Origin: Oscillospiraceae bacterium | GTDB taxonomy: Bacteria; Bacillota; Clostridia; Oscillospirales; Oscillospiraceae | Length of the DNA: 34,617 nucleotides | NCBI GenBank assembly: GCA_902778665.1 | Contig: CACYYN010000029.1 | Coordinates: 1 to 34,617 of the forward strand | Direction of reading: 5' to 3' | In this document: positions 20,086-28,981 of the stretch, in pieces | Layout: the number at the start of each line of letters is the position of its first letter | Numbering within the stretch: the first letter of the stretch is position 1 | Notes under the pieces: model-generated | Databases searched by the model: none | Told to the model about the DNA's origin: nothing | What the model saw: only the letters and a program-made list of their open reading frames with translations | Position numbers and translations under genes: made by a program

Positions 20086-22500
20086 TTACACCTTCTCCAT
20101 ATATACCGAGGCCGTTCGCAGCATCAGCTTTTTGGTACCGACCGTTGGGAAGGAGATCTCCAGCAGGGCATCGTTTCCCATGGGGGTGACCTTTGCAACC
20201 GTTCCGTCCCCGAAGGCCTTGTGACGCACGGCGTCTCCCACAGCAAGAGACAGCAGAGGCTTCTGCTCTGCCTTGGGGGCTGCGGGCTTCACGGTGTGCG
20301 GATCGGTAGGAAGAATTCTCTTCTTTCTGGCATAGGGGGAGACGTAGCCGGTGCCGTAGCCGCTTTCAGACTTCTGCCGGTAACTGCTCTGCTCCTGATC
20401 CCGGTAGCCGTAGCCCTTCGGCACATTCTTATGGATGTCCTCCTCCGGAATCTCGTCCACAAAGCGGGAGACCCGGTTGGCCGTGGTTTTGCCGAAGATC
20501 ATTCTCTCCCGGGCACAGACAAGATTGAGGGTCTTCATGGCACGAGTGATGGCCACATAGCAGAGCCTGCGCTCCTCCTGCATCTCCTCACTCTCGCCGA
20601 TGGCCTGCATGCTGGGGAAGATGGTCTCCTCCATCCCCACAAGAAACACGTGGGGAAACTCCAGCCCCTTGGAGGAGTGCATGGTCATGAGCGTCACGGC
20701 ACTGGCCGAGGTGTCGTAATTGTCAAGATCGGTATAGAGCGCCACATTGGCGAGGTACCCGGTCAGGGTGCTGTCGCCGGATTCGGTCATATAGGTGATG
20801 ATGGAGGACTTCAGCTCCTGCACGTTTTCAGCTCTGGCAGTGTCTTCCAGGGTATTCTTCTCCTGCAGGGCACGGACATAGCCTGTTTTCTCCACAATCT
20901 CGTCGAAGAGCAGGTCAGGGGTGTTGACCTCAGAGAAGGCTCGAAGCTCCTCAATCAGGTTGCAGAAGGCACGCATACGCATGGCGGGCCTTGCCAGGTC
21001 CTCATAGAGGTCTGCCTGACGGATCACCTCGTAAAGGGTCTTCCCCTCCCGGGCGGCAATTTCCAGTGCGGTTTCGATGCTTCTGGCGCCGATGCCTCTG
21101 GCGGGCACATTGATGATGCGCTCCAGCCGCAGGTTATCCCCCGGGGAGGAGATGACACTCATGTAGGAGAGAATGTCTTTCACTTCTGCCCGGTCGAAGA
21201 AGCGGGTGCCGCCCACAATGCGATAAGGGATTCCGTTGCGCTTCAGGGCAAACTCCAGTGAGCTGCTCTGGGCATTTTTGCGGTAGAGCACGGCGTAATC
21301 GCGCCAGTTTTCCCCTTTGCTGTAGCCGGCAAGAATCTTGGAGGCCACATACTGGGCCTCTTCCCTCTCGTTGTCGGCGGTGAAGAGCTCGATCAGCTCT
21401 CCCGGTTTCTGATCGGTCCAGAGCTCTTTGCCCTTTCGCTCGGTATTATTGCGAATGACCGCATTGGCCGCATCCAGAATATGGCCGGTGGACCGGTAGT
21501 TCTGCTCCAGGCGGATGGTGCGGCAGCCCTTGTACTGGTCCTCAAAGGAGAGAATATTCTCAATGGTGGCGCCCCGGAACTTATAGATGCTCTGGTCGTC
21601 ATCACCCACCACGCAGATGTTTTTCCGCTTTCCGGCGATGAGGGCGGAGAGGGCGTACTGGAGCATGTTGGTATCCTGATACTCATCAATGAGCACATAG
21701 CGAAAGCGGCTCTGCCAGTAGTCCCGCACATCCTCATGCTGTTCCAGCAGGGTGACGGTATAGAGCAGGAGGTCGTCAAAATCCATGGCGTCGCTGGCAT
21801 TCAGCCGGCGCATATACTCCCGGTAGATCTCCCCCACCTGCTGCCGGTGCAGATTATTGGATGCCTTGGCATCACGGCTGTAATCCTCGGGAAGAATTCT
21901 GTCCCCCTTGGCACGGGAAATATCGGCCAGGATAGCTCTCGGCGGATAGGCCTTTTCATCCACATTGTTGTCCTTGAGGATATGGCGGATGAGAGAAAGG
22001 GAGTCAGTAGTGTCATAGATGGTGAAATCACGGGTAAAGCCCAGCCTGTCACAGTCCCGGCGCAGAATTCGCACACAGGCCGAATGGAAGGTGCAGGCCC
22101 AGATGTCTCTGGAGCTCTCCCCCAAAAGGGTCTCCAGCCTGGCCTTCAGCTCGCCGGCTGCCTTGTTGGTGAAGGTGATGGCAAGGATCTGCCAGGGCGG
22201 CACAGGGTCAAGGGCGGCATACTCGTCAGCAAGAGGCCCGTGAGAGGCCATCTCCTCAATCATCTCCTCACAGGCTCCGAAAGGGAGCCTCTCAGAATCG
22301 GAGGCATTGCCGTATTTTAAAAGGTTATAGATACGGTTGATGAGAACGGTGGTCTTGCCGCTTCCTGCCCCAGCGAGAATCAGCAGGGGCCCGTCCGTCT
22401 GGAGGACGGCCTCCTGCTGCATGGGGTTTAAGTGGGGAAAACGGCTTACAATATAGTCTCTGCGGGTATCCAGAAAGCGGGAGGTAAAATCATTTGTCAT
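20086..22500 (-). CDS. pcrA: ATP-dependent DNA helicase PcrA/UvrD (SF1A)
   Basis: An 804-residue 3'-to-5' DNA helicase for repair and removal of proteins from DNA. Q motif and Walker A (AGAGSGKTTVLI, GSGKT at about 46-50) are followed by TFTNKAAGEL, Walker B IDEYQDTN near 268, GDDDQSIYKFRGA, LEQNYRST, TMHSSKGLEF and VAITRAM. The C-terminus carries a Gly/Ser/Tyr-rich linker and a Tudor-like domain (VGDAVRHKAFGDGTVAKV, about 745-800), the PcrA hallmark that contacts RNA polymerase. It lies 40 bp downstream of the GH13 gene on the same strand. A weak AAGGAATT site precedes ATG 22500. Confidence 0.96.
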   Translation of the reverse strand: MTNDFTSRFLDTRRDYIVSRFPHLNPMQQEAVLQTDGPLLILAGAGSGKTTVLINRIYNLLKYGNASDSERLPFGACEEMIEEMASHGPLADEYAALDPVPPWQILAITFTNKAAGELKARLETLLGESSRDIWACTFHSACVRILRRDCDRLGFTRDFTIYDTTDSLSLIRHILKDNNVDEKAYPPRAILADISRAKGDRILPEDYSRDAKASNNLHRQQVGEIYREYMRRLNASDAMDFDDLLLYTVTLLEQHEDVRDYWQSRFRYVLIDEYQDTNMLQYALSALIAGKRKNICVVGDDDQSIYKFRGATIENILSFEDQYKGCRTIRLEQNYRSTGHILDAANAVIRNNTERKGKELWTDQKPGELIELFTADNEREEAQYVASKILAGYSKGENWRDYAVLYRKNAQSSSLEFALKRNGIPYRIVGGTRFFDRAEVKDILSYMSVISSPGDNLRLERIINVPARGIGARSIETALEIAAREGKTLYEVIRQADLYEDLARPAMRMRAFCNLIEELRAFSEVNTPDLLFDEIVEKTGYVRALQEKNTLEDTARAENVQELKSSIITYMTESGDSTLTGYLANVALYTDLDNYDTSASAVTLMTMHSSKGLEFPHVFLVGMEETIFPSMQAIGESEEMQEERRLCYVAITRAMKTLNLVCARERMIFGKTTANRVSRFVDEIPEEDIHKNVPKGYGYRDQEQSSYRQKSESGYGTGYVSPYARKKRILPTDPHTVKPAAPKAEQKPLLSLAVGDAVRHKAFGDGTVAKVTPMGNDALLEISFPTVGTKKLMLRTASVYMEKV

Positions 22501-22540
22501 ATCGGAATTCCTTGGTAAACTGGTAAAAAAAGCTGAAAAA

Positions 22541-24601
22541 TCAGGTGCGGAGCAGAATCATGGCGGATTTCGGCGGAAGCGTCAGGGAGAGATAGCCGCC
22601 GGAAACCCGGTCCAGCACATGGCGGGGCATGGAATAGCCGTCATTCGAGGCGATGAACGCATCGATGAAGGCGCCGCCCTCCTTTTCTCCCGCATCCCGC
22701 ACATTGATACGGACAAAGCGCTGACTGTCATTGTTGTTGACGGTGATGACGGCGCACGTCTCTCCGTCAAAACGGGCATAGGCGATCACGCCGGTCTCGG
22801 CATGAAGGGGCTTGAGAGAGCCCAGCTTCAGCACCGGGAATTCATTGCGGATGCCGACGAGGGCACGGTGCATGGCAATGAGGTCTCCGTCCTCCCTGCC
22901 CCAGGGATAGGTTCTGCGGCAGTCGGGATCGGTCCAGCCCACCTGGCCGGCCTCATCCCCGTAATAGATGGTGGGGCAGCCGGGCCACGTCATCTGGATG
23001 ACAACCGCCTCCCGGAAGACAGCTTTGGAAATTCCCTGTCCTGCCGCATCAGACCCCAGCGTACCGAGGCGACCCACCATATGGTTGGTGCGGGTGAGGA
23101 AGCGGGAATGGTCGTGGTTGGAGAGCTCATTCATGGCGCTGTAGAGAGATGTGACCTGCATGGTAGCCATTTTTCGCAGCATGGTGCGGAAAAACGCCGG
23201 GCCGTTCTGATAAAGCTCCTGGTTGAAGCTGTCGCTGTGCTTCTCCATACCGGTGAGGAAAAAGGTGACGGGCTCCATGAAGGCATCATAATTCATCACG
23301 GTGTCCCACTCATCCCCCTGCAGCCAGGTGGAGGCATCCCCGTAGTGCTCGGCAATAATCAGCAGATTGGGGTTCACGGCCTTGACCCGCCTGCGAAATT
23401 CCTTCCAGAAGGTGTGGTTGAACTCATCACTGTGGCCCAGATCGGCTGCCACATCCAGCCGCCAGCCGTCAATGCGGTAAGGGGGTGAGGCCCACTTTTC
23501 CGCAATGGAATAAATCCGGTCACAGAGCTCGGGGGAACCCTCATAATTGAGCTTGGGCAGCGTGTTGTAGCCCCACCAGCCCTCATATTCCCCATAGCGG
23601 CCGCTTCCCTTCTCACGGAAGGTGAAGAAGCTGCGGTAGGGGCTGTCCACATCCTGATAGGCCCCTGGCTCATACCCGGCCTTGCCGAGATAGATGCCCT
23701 CCCGGTCCATCCATTTGTTGAAGGAACCGCAGTGGTTGAAAACACCGTCCAGAATAATCTTCATGCCCCTGCTGTGCACCTCATCGCAGAAGTGGGCAAA
23801 ATAGGCGTCACTGGCATAGAGATTGAAAACCGAGGTCACCCGTTTGATATAACGGGGCGCATAGCCGTTGTGCTTCTCCCAGCTCTGCATGGCATGGTCC
23901 ATATCATCCTCGATCACGGCAAAATGGGGGTCAATATGGTCATAGTCCTGCACGTCATACTTGTGGCTGGAGGGCGAAATGAAGATGGGGTTGAAGTAGA
24001 TCACCTCAACACCGAGACTCTGCAGATAATCCAGCTTTTCACTTACCCCCTGCAGGTCACCCCCGTAAAAGACCCGGATGTCGGAATCCGTCACGGGATC
24101 ATCCCAGTTCCCGGCATGCTGGGCGTGGCCGATCACATAATAATACTCATTGTTCTGCACATCATTGGAGGGGTTCCCGTTGCGGAAGCGGTCCACCATG
24201 ATCTGATACTGCACGGCACCCTTTGCCCAGGACGGGGCGTGGAAACCGGGCGTGAAGGAAAAGGCAATGCTGGGGTCCGGCTTTTCACCCTCGGCCAGAA
24301 TATGGGCACCGGTCTTCTCAAAGGCGATGCCGAAACCGCAGGCCTCCACAATAAAGGAATAGGACACCTTGTTGGAAAGGCACACCAGTTCCGCCACATA
24401 GTAGTCGTAATACGTATCGGAAGAATCCTTGCGCATGAGGATAGCCATTTCCGGCTCACTGATATAGAGCAGCACACGCTGTGCCGCATCTTTTTTTACC
24501 CGCAGGCGGATTCGGACCGTATCCCCCGGATCAGGCTCGGAAGGAGAACGGAACAGATCCGTCTCGTCGCTGAAGATTGAATTCAAAAGCTCCTGAAACA
24601 T
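22541..24601 (-). CDS. GH13 alpha-glucan hydrolase (neopullulanase/cyclomaltodextrinase-like)
   Basis: A 686-residue cytoplasmic alpha-amylase-family enzyme without a signal peptide. An N-terminal beta-sandwich (about 1-135) precedes the catalytic barrel. Conserved GH13 regions are visible: DGVFNHCG (I), GWRLDVAAD near 380 (II, nucleophile Asp), IIAEHYGD near 415 (III, acid/base Glu) and LSNHDHSRF near 490 (IV). A C-terminal beta domain ends the protein. The architecture suits neopullulanase, cyclomaltodextrinase or related maltodextrin hydrolysis, which would complement glycogen synthase 3 kb away. GGAG lies 9 bp before ATG 24601; an ATG at 24625 is possible. Confidence 0.88.
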   Translation of the reverse strand: MFQELLNSIFSDETDLFRSPSEPDPGDTVRIRLRVKKDAAQRVLLYISEPEMAILMRKDSSDTYYDYYVAELVCLSNKVSYSFIVEACGFGIAFEKTGAHILAEGEKPDPSIAFSFTPGFHAPSWAKGAVQYQIMVDRFRNGNPSNDVQNNEYYYVIGHAQHAGNWDDPVTDSDIRVFYGGDLQGVSEKLDYLQSLGVEVIYFNPIFISPSSHKYDVQDYDHIDPHFAVIEDDMDHAMQSWEKHNGYAPRYIKRVTSVFNLYASDAYFAHFCDEVHSRGMKIILDGVFNHCGSFNKWMDREGIYLGKAGYEPGAYQDVDSPYRSFFTFREKGSGRYGEYEGWWGYNTLPKLNYEGSPELCDRIYSIAEKWASPPYRIDGWRLDVAADLGHSDEFNHTFWKEFRRRVKAVNPNLLIIAEHYGDASTWLQGDEWDTVMNYDAFMEPVTFFLTGMEKHSDSFNQELYQNGPAFFRTMLRKMATMQVTSLYSAMNELSNHDHSRFLTRTNHMVGRLGTLGSDAAGQGISKAVFREAVVIQMTWPGCPTIYYGDEAGQVGWTDPDCRRTYPWGREDGDLIAMHRALVGIRNEFPVLKLGSLKPLHAETGVIAYARFDGETCAVITVNNNDSQRFVRINVRDAGEKEGGAFIDAFIASNDGYSMPRHVLDRVSGGYLSLTLPPKSAMILLRT

Positions 24602-24657
24602 GCGCAGATTCTCCAAGAAATGCAAGATTCCGTTTTCCGCAAAAAAACAGTCGGGCT

Positions 24658-24686
24658 ATTATAACGGAAAAAATCTGATATTGCAA
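24658..24686 (-). promoter_or_regulatory. Promoter of the GH13-pcrA transcript
   Basis: On the minus strand TTGCAA (24681-24686), a 17-bp spacer and TATAAT (24658-24663). The rest of the 251-bp gap to 24853 is AT-rich; I see no other gene or strong hairpin in it. Confidence 0.75.
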
Positions 24687-24852
24687 GAAAAGCCGCATAA
24701 CGTATAGCGTCTTTTTTTCGTTTTATTCCGAAATTATGCGTTTTTATTCCATGTCGAAAAACCGCCGAAATGAAGCTTTCCACATTTTCAACAGGTTTTT
24801 CAACATTTATGTAAACGTCATTATGTAGGAATATGCAATCATTTTGTAACTT

Positions 24853-26211
24853 TTAATTTTTCAGACTGTGCAGCGGTGCAGGGATTCTCCCGCCCCGGGC
24901 AATGAAGGCATCGCTCTTCTCCCCGTGCACCGGCATGACAGGGGCACTGCCGAGAAGCCCGCCCAGCTCAATTCTGTCACCGGCCTGCTTTCCGGGTGCC
25001 GGCAGAAGACGGACGGCAGTGGTTTTGTTATTCACCATGCCGACAGCAGCCTCATCCGCAATGATGGCGGAAATGGTCTCTGCAGGGGTGTCTCCGGGGA
25101 CGGCGATCATATCAAGCCCCACAGAGCAGACACATGTCATCGCCTCCAGCTTGTCAATGGTCAGCGTGCCGGATTCGGCGGCGGCAATCATCCCCTCATC
25201 CTCCGAAACCGGAATAAATGCGCCGGAAAGGCCGCCGACGGAAGAAGATGCCATAATCCCGCCTTTTTTTACCGCATCATTGAGCAGGGCAAGGGCTGCC
25301 GTGGTGCCATGGGTACCGCATGTCTCAAGCCCCATCTCCTCCAGAATGCGGGCGACCGAATCGCCCACGGCGGGAGTGGGTGCCAGAGACAGGTCCACAA
25401 TGCCAAAGGGCGTGTCTAATCTTCTGGAGGCCTCTGCAGCCACCAGCTGACCCATACGCGTAATGCGAAACGCCGTCTTTTTGATGGTTTCCGCCACCAC
25501 GTCAAAGGGTTCCCCCTTCACCGCCTTCAGGGCATGGTGCACAACACCCGGCCCGGAGACACCAACATTGATCACCTTTTCCGCCTCGCCCACACCGTGA
25601 AAGGCGCCTGCCATAAAGGGGTTATCCTCCACGGCGTTGCAGAAGACCACCAGCTTTGCACAGCCGATGGCATCCCGGTCGGCAGTTTTCTCCGCCGCTT
25701 CTTTGATCACCCGCCCCAGAAGAGCAACCGCATCCATGTTGATGCCTGCCTTTGTGGAGCCCACATTCACCGAAGAACAGACCAGATCCGTCACCGAGAG
25801 AGCCTCCGGGATGGCGTGAATCAGCTTCCGGTCGGCTTCCGTCATGCCCTTTTGCACCAGGGCAGAATAGCCGCCGATAAAGTTCACACCGCATTCCTTT
25901 GCAGCTTCATCCAGAGCCCGGGCAAAAGGTACGTAATCCTCCGTGTCCGAAGCCCCCGCTACCAATGCCATAGGGGTGACGGAAATACGCTTGTTCACAA
26001 TCGGGATGCCGAACTCTGTCTCAATCTCCTCACAGGTGCTGACAAGGGAAGAGGCCATCCGGCAGATTTTATCATAAATCTTGCTGCAGGCCTTTTCCGG
26101 ATTCTCATCACAGCAGGAGAGCAGCGAGATCCCCATGGTGACGGTACGGATATCCAGATGCTGCTGGTCAATCATTTCAATGGTGGAAAGTATATCCCTC
26201 TGATTCATCAT
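24853..26211 (-). CDS. UPF0210 (DUF711, 'PFL family') protein
   Basis: A 452-residue protein of the UPF0210/DUF711 family, full length for the group. Family stretches include [17 protein letters not shown] near residues 20-36, then [27 protein letters not shown] and a C-terminal Gly-rich VAVPGDT/IIADE region. The biochemical role is unknown; 'PFL' refers to a distant pyruvate formate-lyase-like fold. It starts 11 bp after the stop of the ACT-domain gene. This pair is conserved across many Firmicutes and Archaea, suggesting a shared, possibly amino-acid-regulated task. ATG 26211 gives MMNQRDIL. Confidence 0.9.
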   Translation of the reverse strand: MMNQRDILSTIEMIDQQHLDIRTVTMGISLLSCCDENPEKACSKIYDKICRMASSLVSTCEEIETEFGIPIVNKRISVTPMALVAGASDTEDYVPFARALDEAAKECGVNFIGGYSALVQKGMTEADRKLIHAIPEALSVTDLVCSSVNVGSTKAGINMDAVALLGRVIKEAAEKTADRDAIGCAKLVVFCNAVEDNPFMAGAFHGVGEAEKVINVGVSGPGVVHHALKAVKGEPFDVVAETIKKTAFRITRMGQLVAAEASRRLDTPFGIVDLSLAPTPAVGDSVARILEEMGLETCGTHGTTAALALLNDAVKKGGIMASSSVGGLSGAFIPVSEDEGMIAAAESGTLTIDKLEAMTCVCSVGLDMIAVPGDTPAETISAIIADEAAVGMVNNKTTAVRLLPAPGKQAGDRIELGGLLGSAPVMPVHGEKSDAFIARGGRIPAPLHSLKN

Positions 26212-26222
26212 GGTCTGTCACC

Positions 26223-26492
26223 TCAGATGGTATGCATGGCGTTGAAAATCTCTTCCCGCTGGATGCGTATGGTGAGCTCCATCTCCCGCCCCAGCTCTGC
26301 CAGCGCATCGCGCACTTCTGCAAAGGAGACCGTGGCCTCTGACACATCCACTGCCATAATCATGGTGAACTTGCCCTGCATAATGGTCTGGGAGATGTCC
26401 AGCACGTTGATGTTCATCTCCGCCAGTTTGATGCAGACCGCTGCAATGATGCCTACACGGTCTTTGCCGATAACCGTCACAATTGCGTTCAT
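26223..26492 (-). CDS. ACT-domain protein UPF0237
   Basis: An 89-residue stand-alone ACT domain (UPF0237). Residues 1-20 form the beta-alpha motif AIVTVIGKDRVGIIAAV, then NINVLDISQTIMQGKF and MIMAVDVSEA. ACT domains usually bind amino acids or similar small ligands. AAGGAG fits the ATG at 26492; a GTG two codons upstream is less well spaced. It is first in a two-gene operon with UPF0210 and may be its regulatory partner; this is an inference from conserved pairing. Confidence 0.92.
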   Translation of the reverse strand: MNAIVTVIGKDRVGIIAAVCIKLAEMNINVLDISQTIMQGKFTMIMAVDVSEATVSFAEVRDALAELGREMELTIRIQREEIFNAMHTI

Positions 26493-26534
26493 TTGCACTT
26501 CTCCTTATATTCAGTCAGATTTTTCCGGGAAGCC

Positions 26535-26563
26535 ATTATAACACATCGTTTTCTATGCAACAA
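26535..26563 (-). promoter_or_regulatory. Promoter of the ACT-UPF0210 operon
   Basis: On the minus strand TTGTTG (26558-26563), a 17-bp spacer and TATAAT (26535-26540). Confidence 0.7.
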
Positions 26564-26609
26564 GAAAAAAAGAAAGACATTATGTAACCCTTTTGTATCC
26601 GGTTTTTGG

Positions 26610-26640
26610 TTGACATAAAATTATAATTATGCAATAATAT
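26610..26640 (+). promoter_or_regulatory. Promoter of the TPEP-repeat lipoprotein gene
   Basis: TTGACA (26610-26615) is followed by an AT-rich stretch. AATAAT at 26633-26638 (17-bp spacing) or TAATAT at 26635-26640 may be the -10 box. It is divergent from the ACT promoter. Confidence 0.6.
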
Positions 26641-26707
26641 CATCCACGGAAATGCCCCGTCGGGCTTCTTCCTATTCTAATTTATCACACTGCTTTGGAG
26701 GCTTCAT

Positions 26708-27376
26708 ATGAAAACGAAAAGAAAGGAAATCGCAGTTCTGCTGATTCTGGTGCTGACGCTGTCCATCCTCGGCAGCTGCAGCCTCGGCGGAACCACGCCT
26801 GCACCTACACCGGAACCGACCCCGGAGCCTACCCCTGAACCGACACCGGAACCCACACCCGAGCCGACCCCGGAACCGACCCCGGAACCGACTCCGGAAC
26901 CCACACCCGAACCCACACCTGAGCCCACACCCGAACCGACCCCGGAACCCACGCCGGAGCCTACTCCCGAACCCACGCCCGAACCGACCCCGGAACCCAC
27001 GCCGGAGCCTGAAGGCCTGCCCATCATCACCAAGAACCCTACGGATGAAATTGTCCAGGTCGGCGGTTCCTGTTACTTCCTGGCCCGCTATGAAGAGGCC
27101 ACCATCGCCGTCTGGCACATGATCTCTCCCGACGGAAGGGACATCACCTACGAAGAGGCGCAGGAGGAGTTCCCCACGGTGGAGATCTACAACGGGATGT
27201 ACAGCAACTTCCTGCTCAAGAACATTCCGCTGGAGCTGAACGGCTGGAGAGTCTACTGCCGCTACAGCAATCAGGTGGGTTATCGCGACACCGAAACCGC
27301 CCTGCTGACGGTTCTGGAGAGTGCCGAAGCCGTACAGGAAGCTCAGGCTGCTGCCCAGGCTGCAACGGAAGGCTGA
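26708..27376 (+). CDS. Lipoprotein with TPEP repeat stalk and Ig-like domain
   Basis: A 222-residue surface lipoprotein. The signal peptide ends in lipobox ILGSC with the lipidated Cys24. Residues 34-101 are 17 perfect Thr-Pro-Glu-Pro units, a rigid extended wall-spanning stalk. Residues about 102-205 resemble an immunoglobulin fold: GGSC (Cys122), VWHM (Trp136) and WRVYC (Cys184) are at the usual positions for the core disulfide and tryptophan. An Ala/Gln/Glu-rich tail follows. GGAGG precedes ATG 26708. The cell-surface placement is well supported; ligand or adhesion function is unknown. It is monocistronic, with its own promoter and terminator. Confidence 0.85.
   Translation: MKTKRKEIAVLLILVLTLSILGSCSLGGTTPAPTPEPTPEPTPEPTPEPTPEPTPEPTPEPTPEPTPEPTPEPTPEPTPEPTPEPTPEPTPEPTPEPTPEPEGLPIITKNPTDEIVQVGGSCYFLARYEEATIAVWHMISPDGRDITYEEAQEEFPTVEIYNGMYSNFLLKNIPLELNGWRVYCRYSNQVGYRDTETALLTVLESAEAVQEAQAAAQAATEG
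26807..27010 (+). repeat. Seventeen 12-bp units encoding TPEP
   Basis: Exactly 17 in-frame 12-bp units encode Thr-Pro-Glu-Pro. Third-codon positions vary between units (ACC/ACA/ACT/ACG, CCG/CCC/CCT, GAA/GAG), so the repeat is degenerate at the DNA level but uniform in protein. That argues for selection on the peptide rather than very recent slippage. Confidence 0.95.
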
Positions 27377-27410
27377 ATTCTTCTCCCGCTTCTATATCCA
27401 TAAAATGTCT

Positions 27411-27445
27411 GAATCCCTCGCCGAACGGCGAGGGATTCGTTATTT
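27411..27445 (+). terminator. Bidirectional terminator between convergent genes
   Basis: A perfect stem, GAATCCCTCGCCG (27411-27423) with its complement (27426-27438), and a 2-nt loop in the formal pairing, followed by TTATTT. It serves the lipoprotein gene; the glycosyltransferase stops 47 bp beyond. Confidence 0.85.
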
Positions 27446-27485
27446 ATCCGGGAACTGTTTATCTTTTCAGGTCACTTTCTGCCGT

Positions 27486-28808
27486 TCAGTCCAAGTCTCC
27501 GGCGGGAGAGAGATGGGAACAGATATTGCCGGAGATCACATCGCTCATATGCCGGTAGGCTTCGATCTCTTCGTCACTGAGACCGGCATAGGCGACGGAT
27601 GCATAGTCCTGCTCCATACGGAGGAGATCCTCCCGCATATCGTCAGCCCGGAAGACATAGGGTTCATTCAGCACCTTCTCCGGGAAGGAACCCTGCTGTG
27701 ATACATATCCCCGCACCAGAAGGCGGGCAAGGGATGCACCCACCGTGAGCCGTGAAAGGCCGGTTACGGATGCAAGATATTCTGCAGCGGCCGGCTCCCC
27801 CAGCTTCTCCATGATGTAGAGAAGGAGCACATCATCCCGCTCCAGCCGGTATTTTTTGGCAAGAGAATCCAGATAGAAGCGAAAGAGCTGAATGGTGAGA
27901 TAGCTGCTCTGAAGAGGCGAACGGCTCAGGGCATTGCCGGGCAGCGGTGTGACACCGGTTTCGGTGCCCAGCTTTTTCGTGCCCGGCAGGAACGGCAGGG
28001 CCAGGCTGTCTCTCCCGAGGGCAAAGAGAAAGCTGTAGATTGCCGGAAGGCGCTGTTCATATTCACCGGCATCAAACGTGCTTTTATAGAAATTATCATA
28101 ATGGCCGATGACGTTTGCCTTCATCTTCACGGTGCTGCTGAGATTGAAGCTCTGGTCAAGCAGAGAGCCCTTGGTGTATTCATAGTAATAAACCGGCGCC
28201 TTGAGAACCGCAATATGCCCGACATGCAGGAGATACTGCAGGTTGAAAATCATATCCTCACTGTAGCGGATGGATTCATCCATCCGGATGGAATAACGCT
28301 CAATGATCTCACGCCGGTAGAGCTTATTCCACAGCACGCCGTAATAGAGATCCGCCGGGCTGAACAGCATTTTATCCGCATACTCTTTGATGGTAAGAAC
28401 ATCGCTTTTTTCAATAGAGCCCTTCTGGGAGACATTCTGGTCGACCACACGGTAGAAATCACCGATGACAAGCTGAACGGGATTTGCCTCCATCTCACGG
28501 ACAAGGAGCTTGGTGGAATCCATGGGGAGCCAGTCATCCACGTCGGAAAAACGGATATACGTACCCGTGGCCTCCTCGAAGGCCCGGTTGCGGGCAGAGG
28601 ACACACCGCCGTTTTCTTTATGGATGGCTTTGACCCGGTTATCCAGCCGGGCGTACTCCTCCATGATGGACAGAGAACCGTCACGGCTGCCGTCATCCAC
28701 CAGTATCACCTCCAGATCGGGATAGTCCTGATGGAGAATGCTCTCCACACACCGGCGAAGACGGCTCTCGCCGTTATAAACCGGCACAATGATACTGACC
28801 TTTTCCAT
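27486..28808 (-). CDS. Family 2 glycosyltransferase with C-terminal MarR-like winged helix
   Basis: A 440-residue protein. Residues 1-215 are a GT-A family 2 glycosyltransferase: SIIVPVYNGESRL, VILVDDGSRDGS (Asp38/39), ENGGVSSARN and the metal-binding FSDVDDW (Asp89/91/92). A linker of about 90 residues follows. Residues about 304-435 resemble a MarR winged helix: LFRFYLDSLAKKYRL, DDVLLLYIMEKLGEPAAAEY, a helix-turn-helix ASVTGLSRLTVGASLARLLV, a wing region, and GLSDEEIEAYRHMSDVISGN, which matches the usual closing helix of MarR proteins. There is no membrane segment. A fused glycosyltransferase and DNA-binding domain is unusual. The winged helix could instead be a structural or protein-binding module. 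AAGGAG precedes ATG 28808. Confidence 0.8.
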   Translation of the reverse strand: MEKVSIIVPVYNGESRLRRCVESILHQDYPDLEVILVDDGSRDGSLSIMEEYARLDNRVKAIHKENGGVSSARNRAFEEATGTYIRFSDVDDWLPMDSTKLLVREMEANPVQLVIGDFYRVVDQNVSQKGSIEKSDVLTIKEYADKMLFSPADLYYGVLWNKLYRREIIERYSIRMDESIRYSEDMIFNLQYLLHVGHIAVLKAPVYYYEYTKGSLLDQSFNLSSTVKMKANVIGHYDNFYKSTFDAGEYEQRLPAIYSFLFALGRDSLALPFLPGTKKLGTETGVTPLPGNALSRSPLQSSYLTIQLFRFYLDSLAKKYRLERDDVLLLYIMEKLGEPAAAEYLASVTGLSRLTVGASLARLLVRGYVSQQGSFPEKVLNEPYVFRADDMREDLLRMEQDYASVAYAGLSDEEIEAYRHMSDVISGNICSHLSPAGDLD

Positions 28809-28837
28809 GATAACATCACTCCTTTTTCTGGGGAGCT

Positions 28838-28865
28838 ATTATAGCACGAATTCGGCTGTTTTCAA
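28838..28865 (-). promoter_or_regulatory. Promoter of the glycosyltransferase gene
   Basis: On the minus strand TTGAAA (28860-28865), a 16-bp spacer and TATAAT (28838-28843). Confidence 0.65.
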
Positions 28866-28904
28866 CCGCAACGCAGAAAAAGAATCTGCTGCACGGGATT
28901 ATTT

Positions 28905-28935
28905 AATTGACTTTTATCAATTGTTATGATAGAAT
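28905..28935 (+). promoter_or_regulatory. Promoter of kamA with overlapping inverted repeat
   Basis: TTGACT (28907-28912), a 17-bp spacer and TAGAAT (28930-28935). An inverted repeat, AATTGA (28905-28910) and TCAATT (28917-28922), overlaps the -35 box and could be an operator. Confidence 0.55.
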
Positions 28936-28981
28936 CATTTCAGTCGAGTGAACGATAAACTGCAGAGAAAGGAGAAGTGAA

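Noticed and set aside
20053-21261. A 402-codon plus-strand frame opposite pcrA
   Set aside because: The minus strand encodes an uninterrupted PcrA with all helicase motifs. The plus-strand product is low-complexity Gly/His/Leu.
24770-24830. TTTCCACA and TTTTCAACA strings resembling DnaA boxes in an AT-rich gap
   Set aside because: There is one near-match only, with no cluster of boxes and no dnaA/dnaN nearby, so it is not supported as an origin.
26672-27118. Minus-strand frames rich in GSGVGSGV or GFRGRFRG opposite the repeat
   Set aside because: They are products of reading the 12-bp TPEP repeat on the other strand. The plus strand has a signal peptide, lipobox, ribosome site and Ig-like domain.
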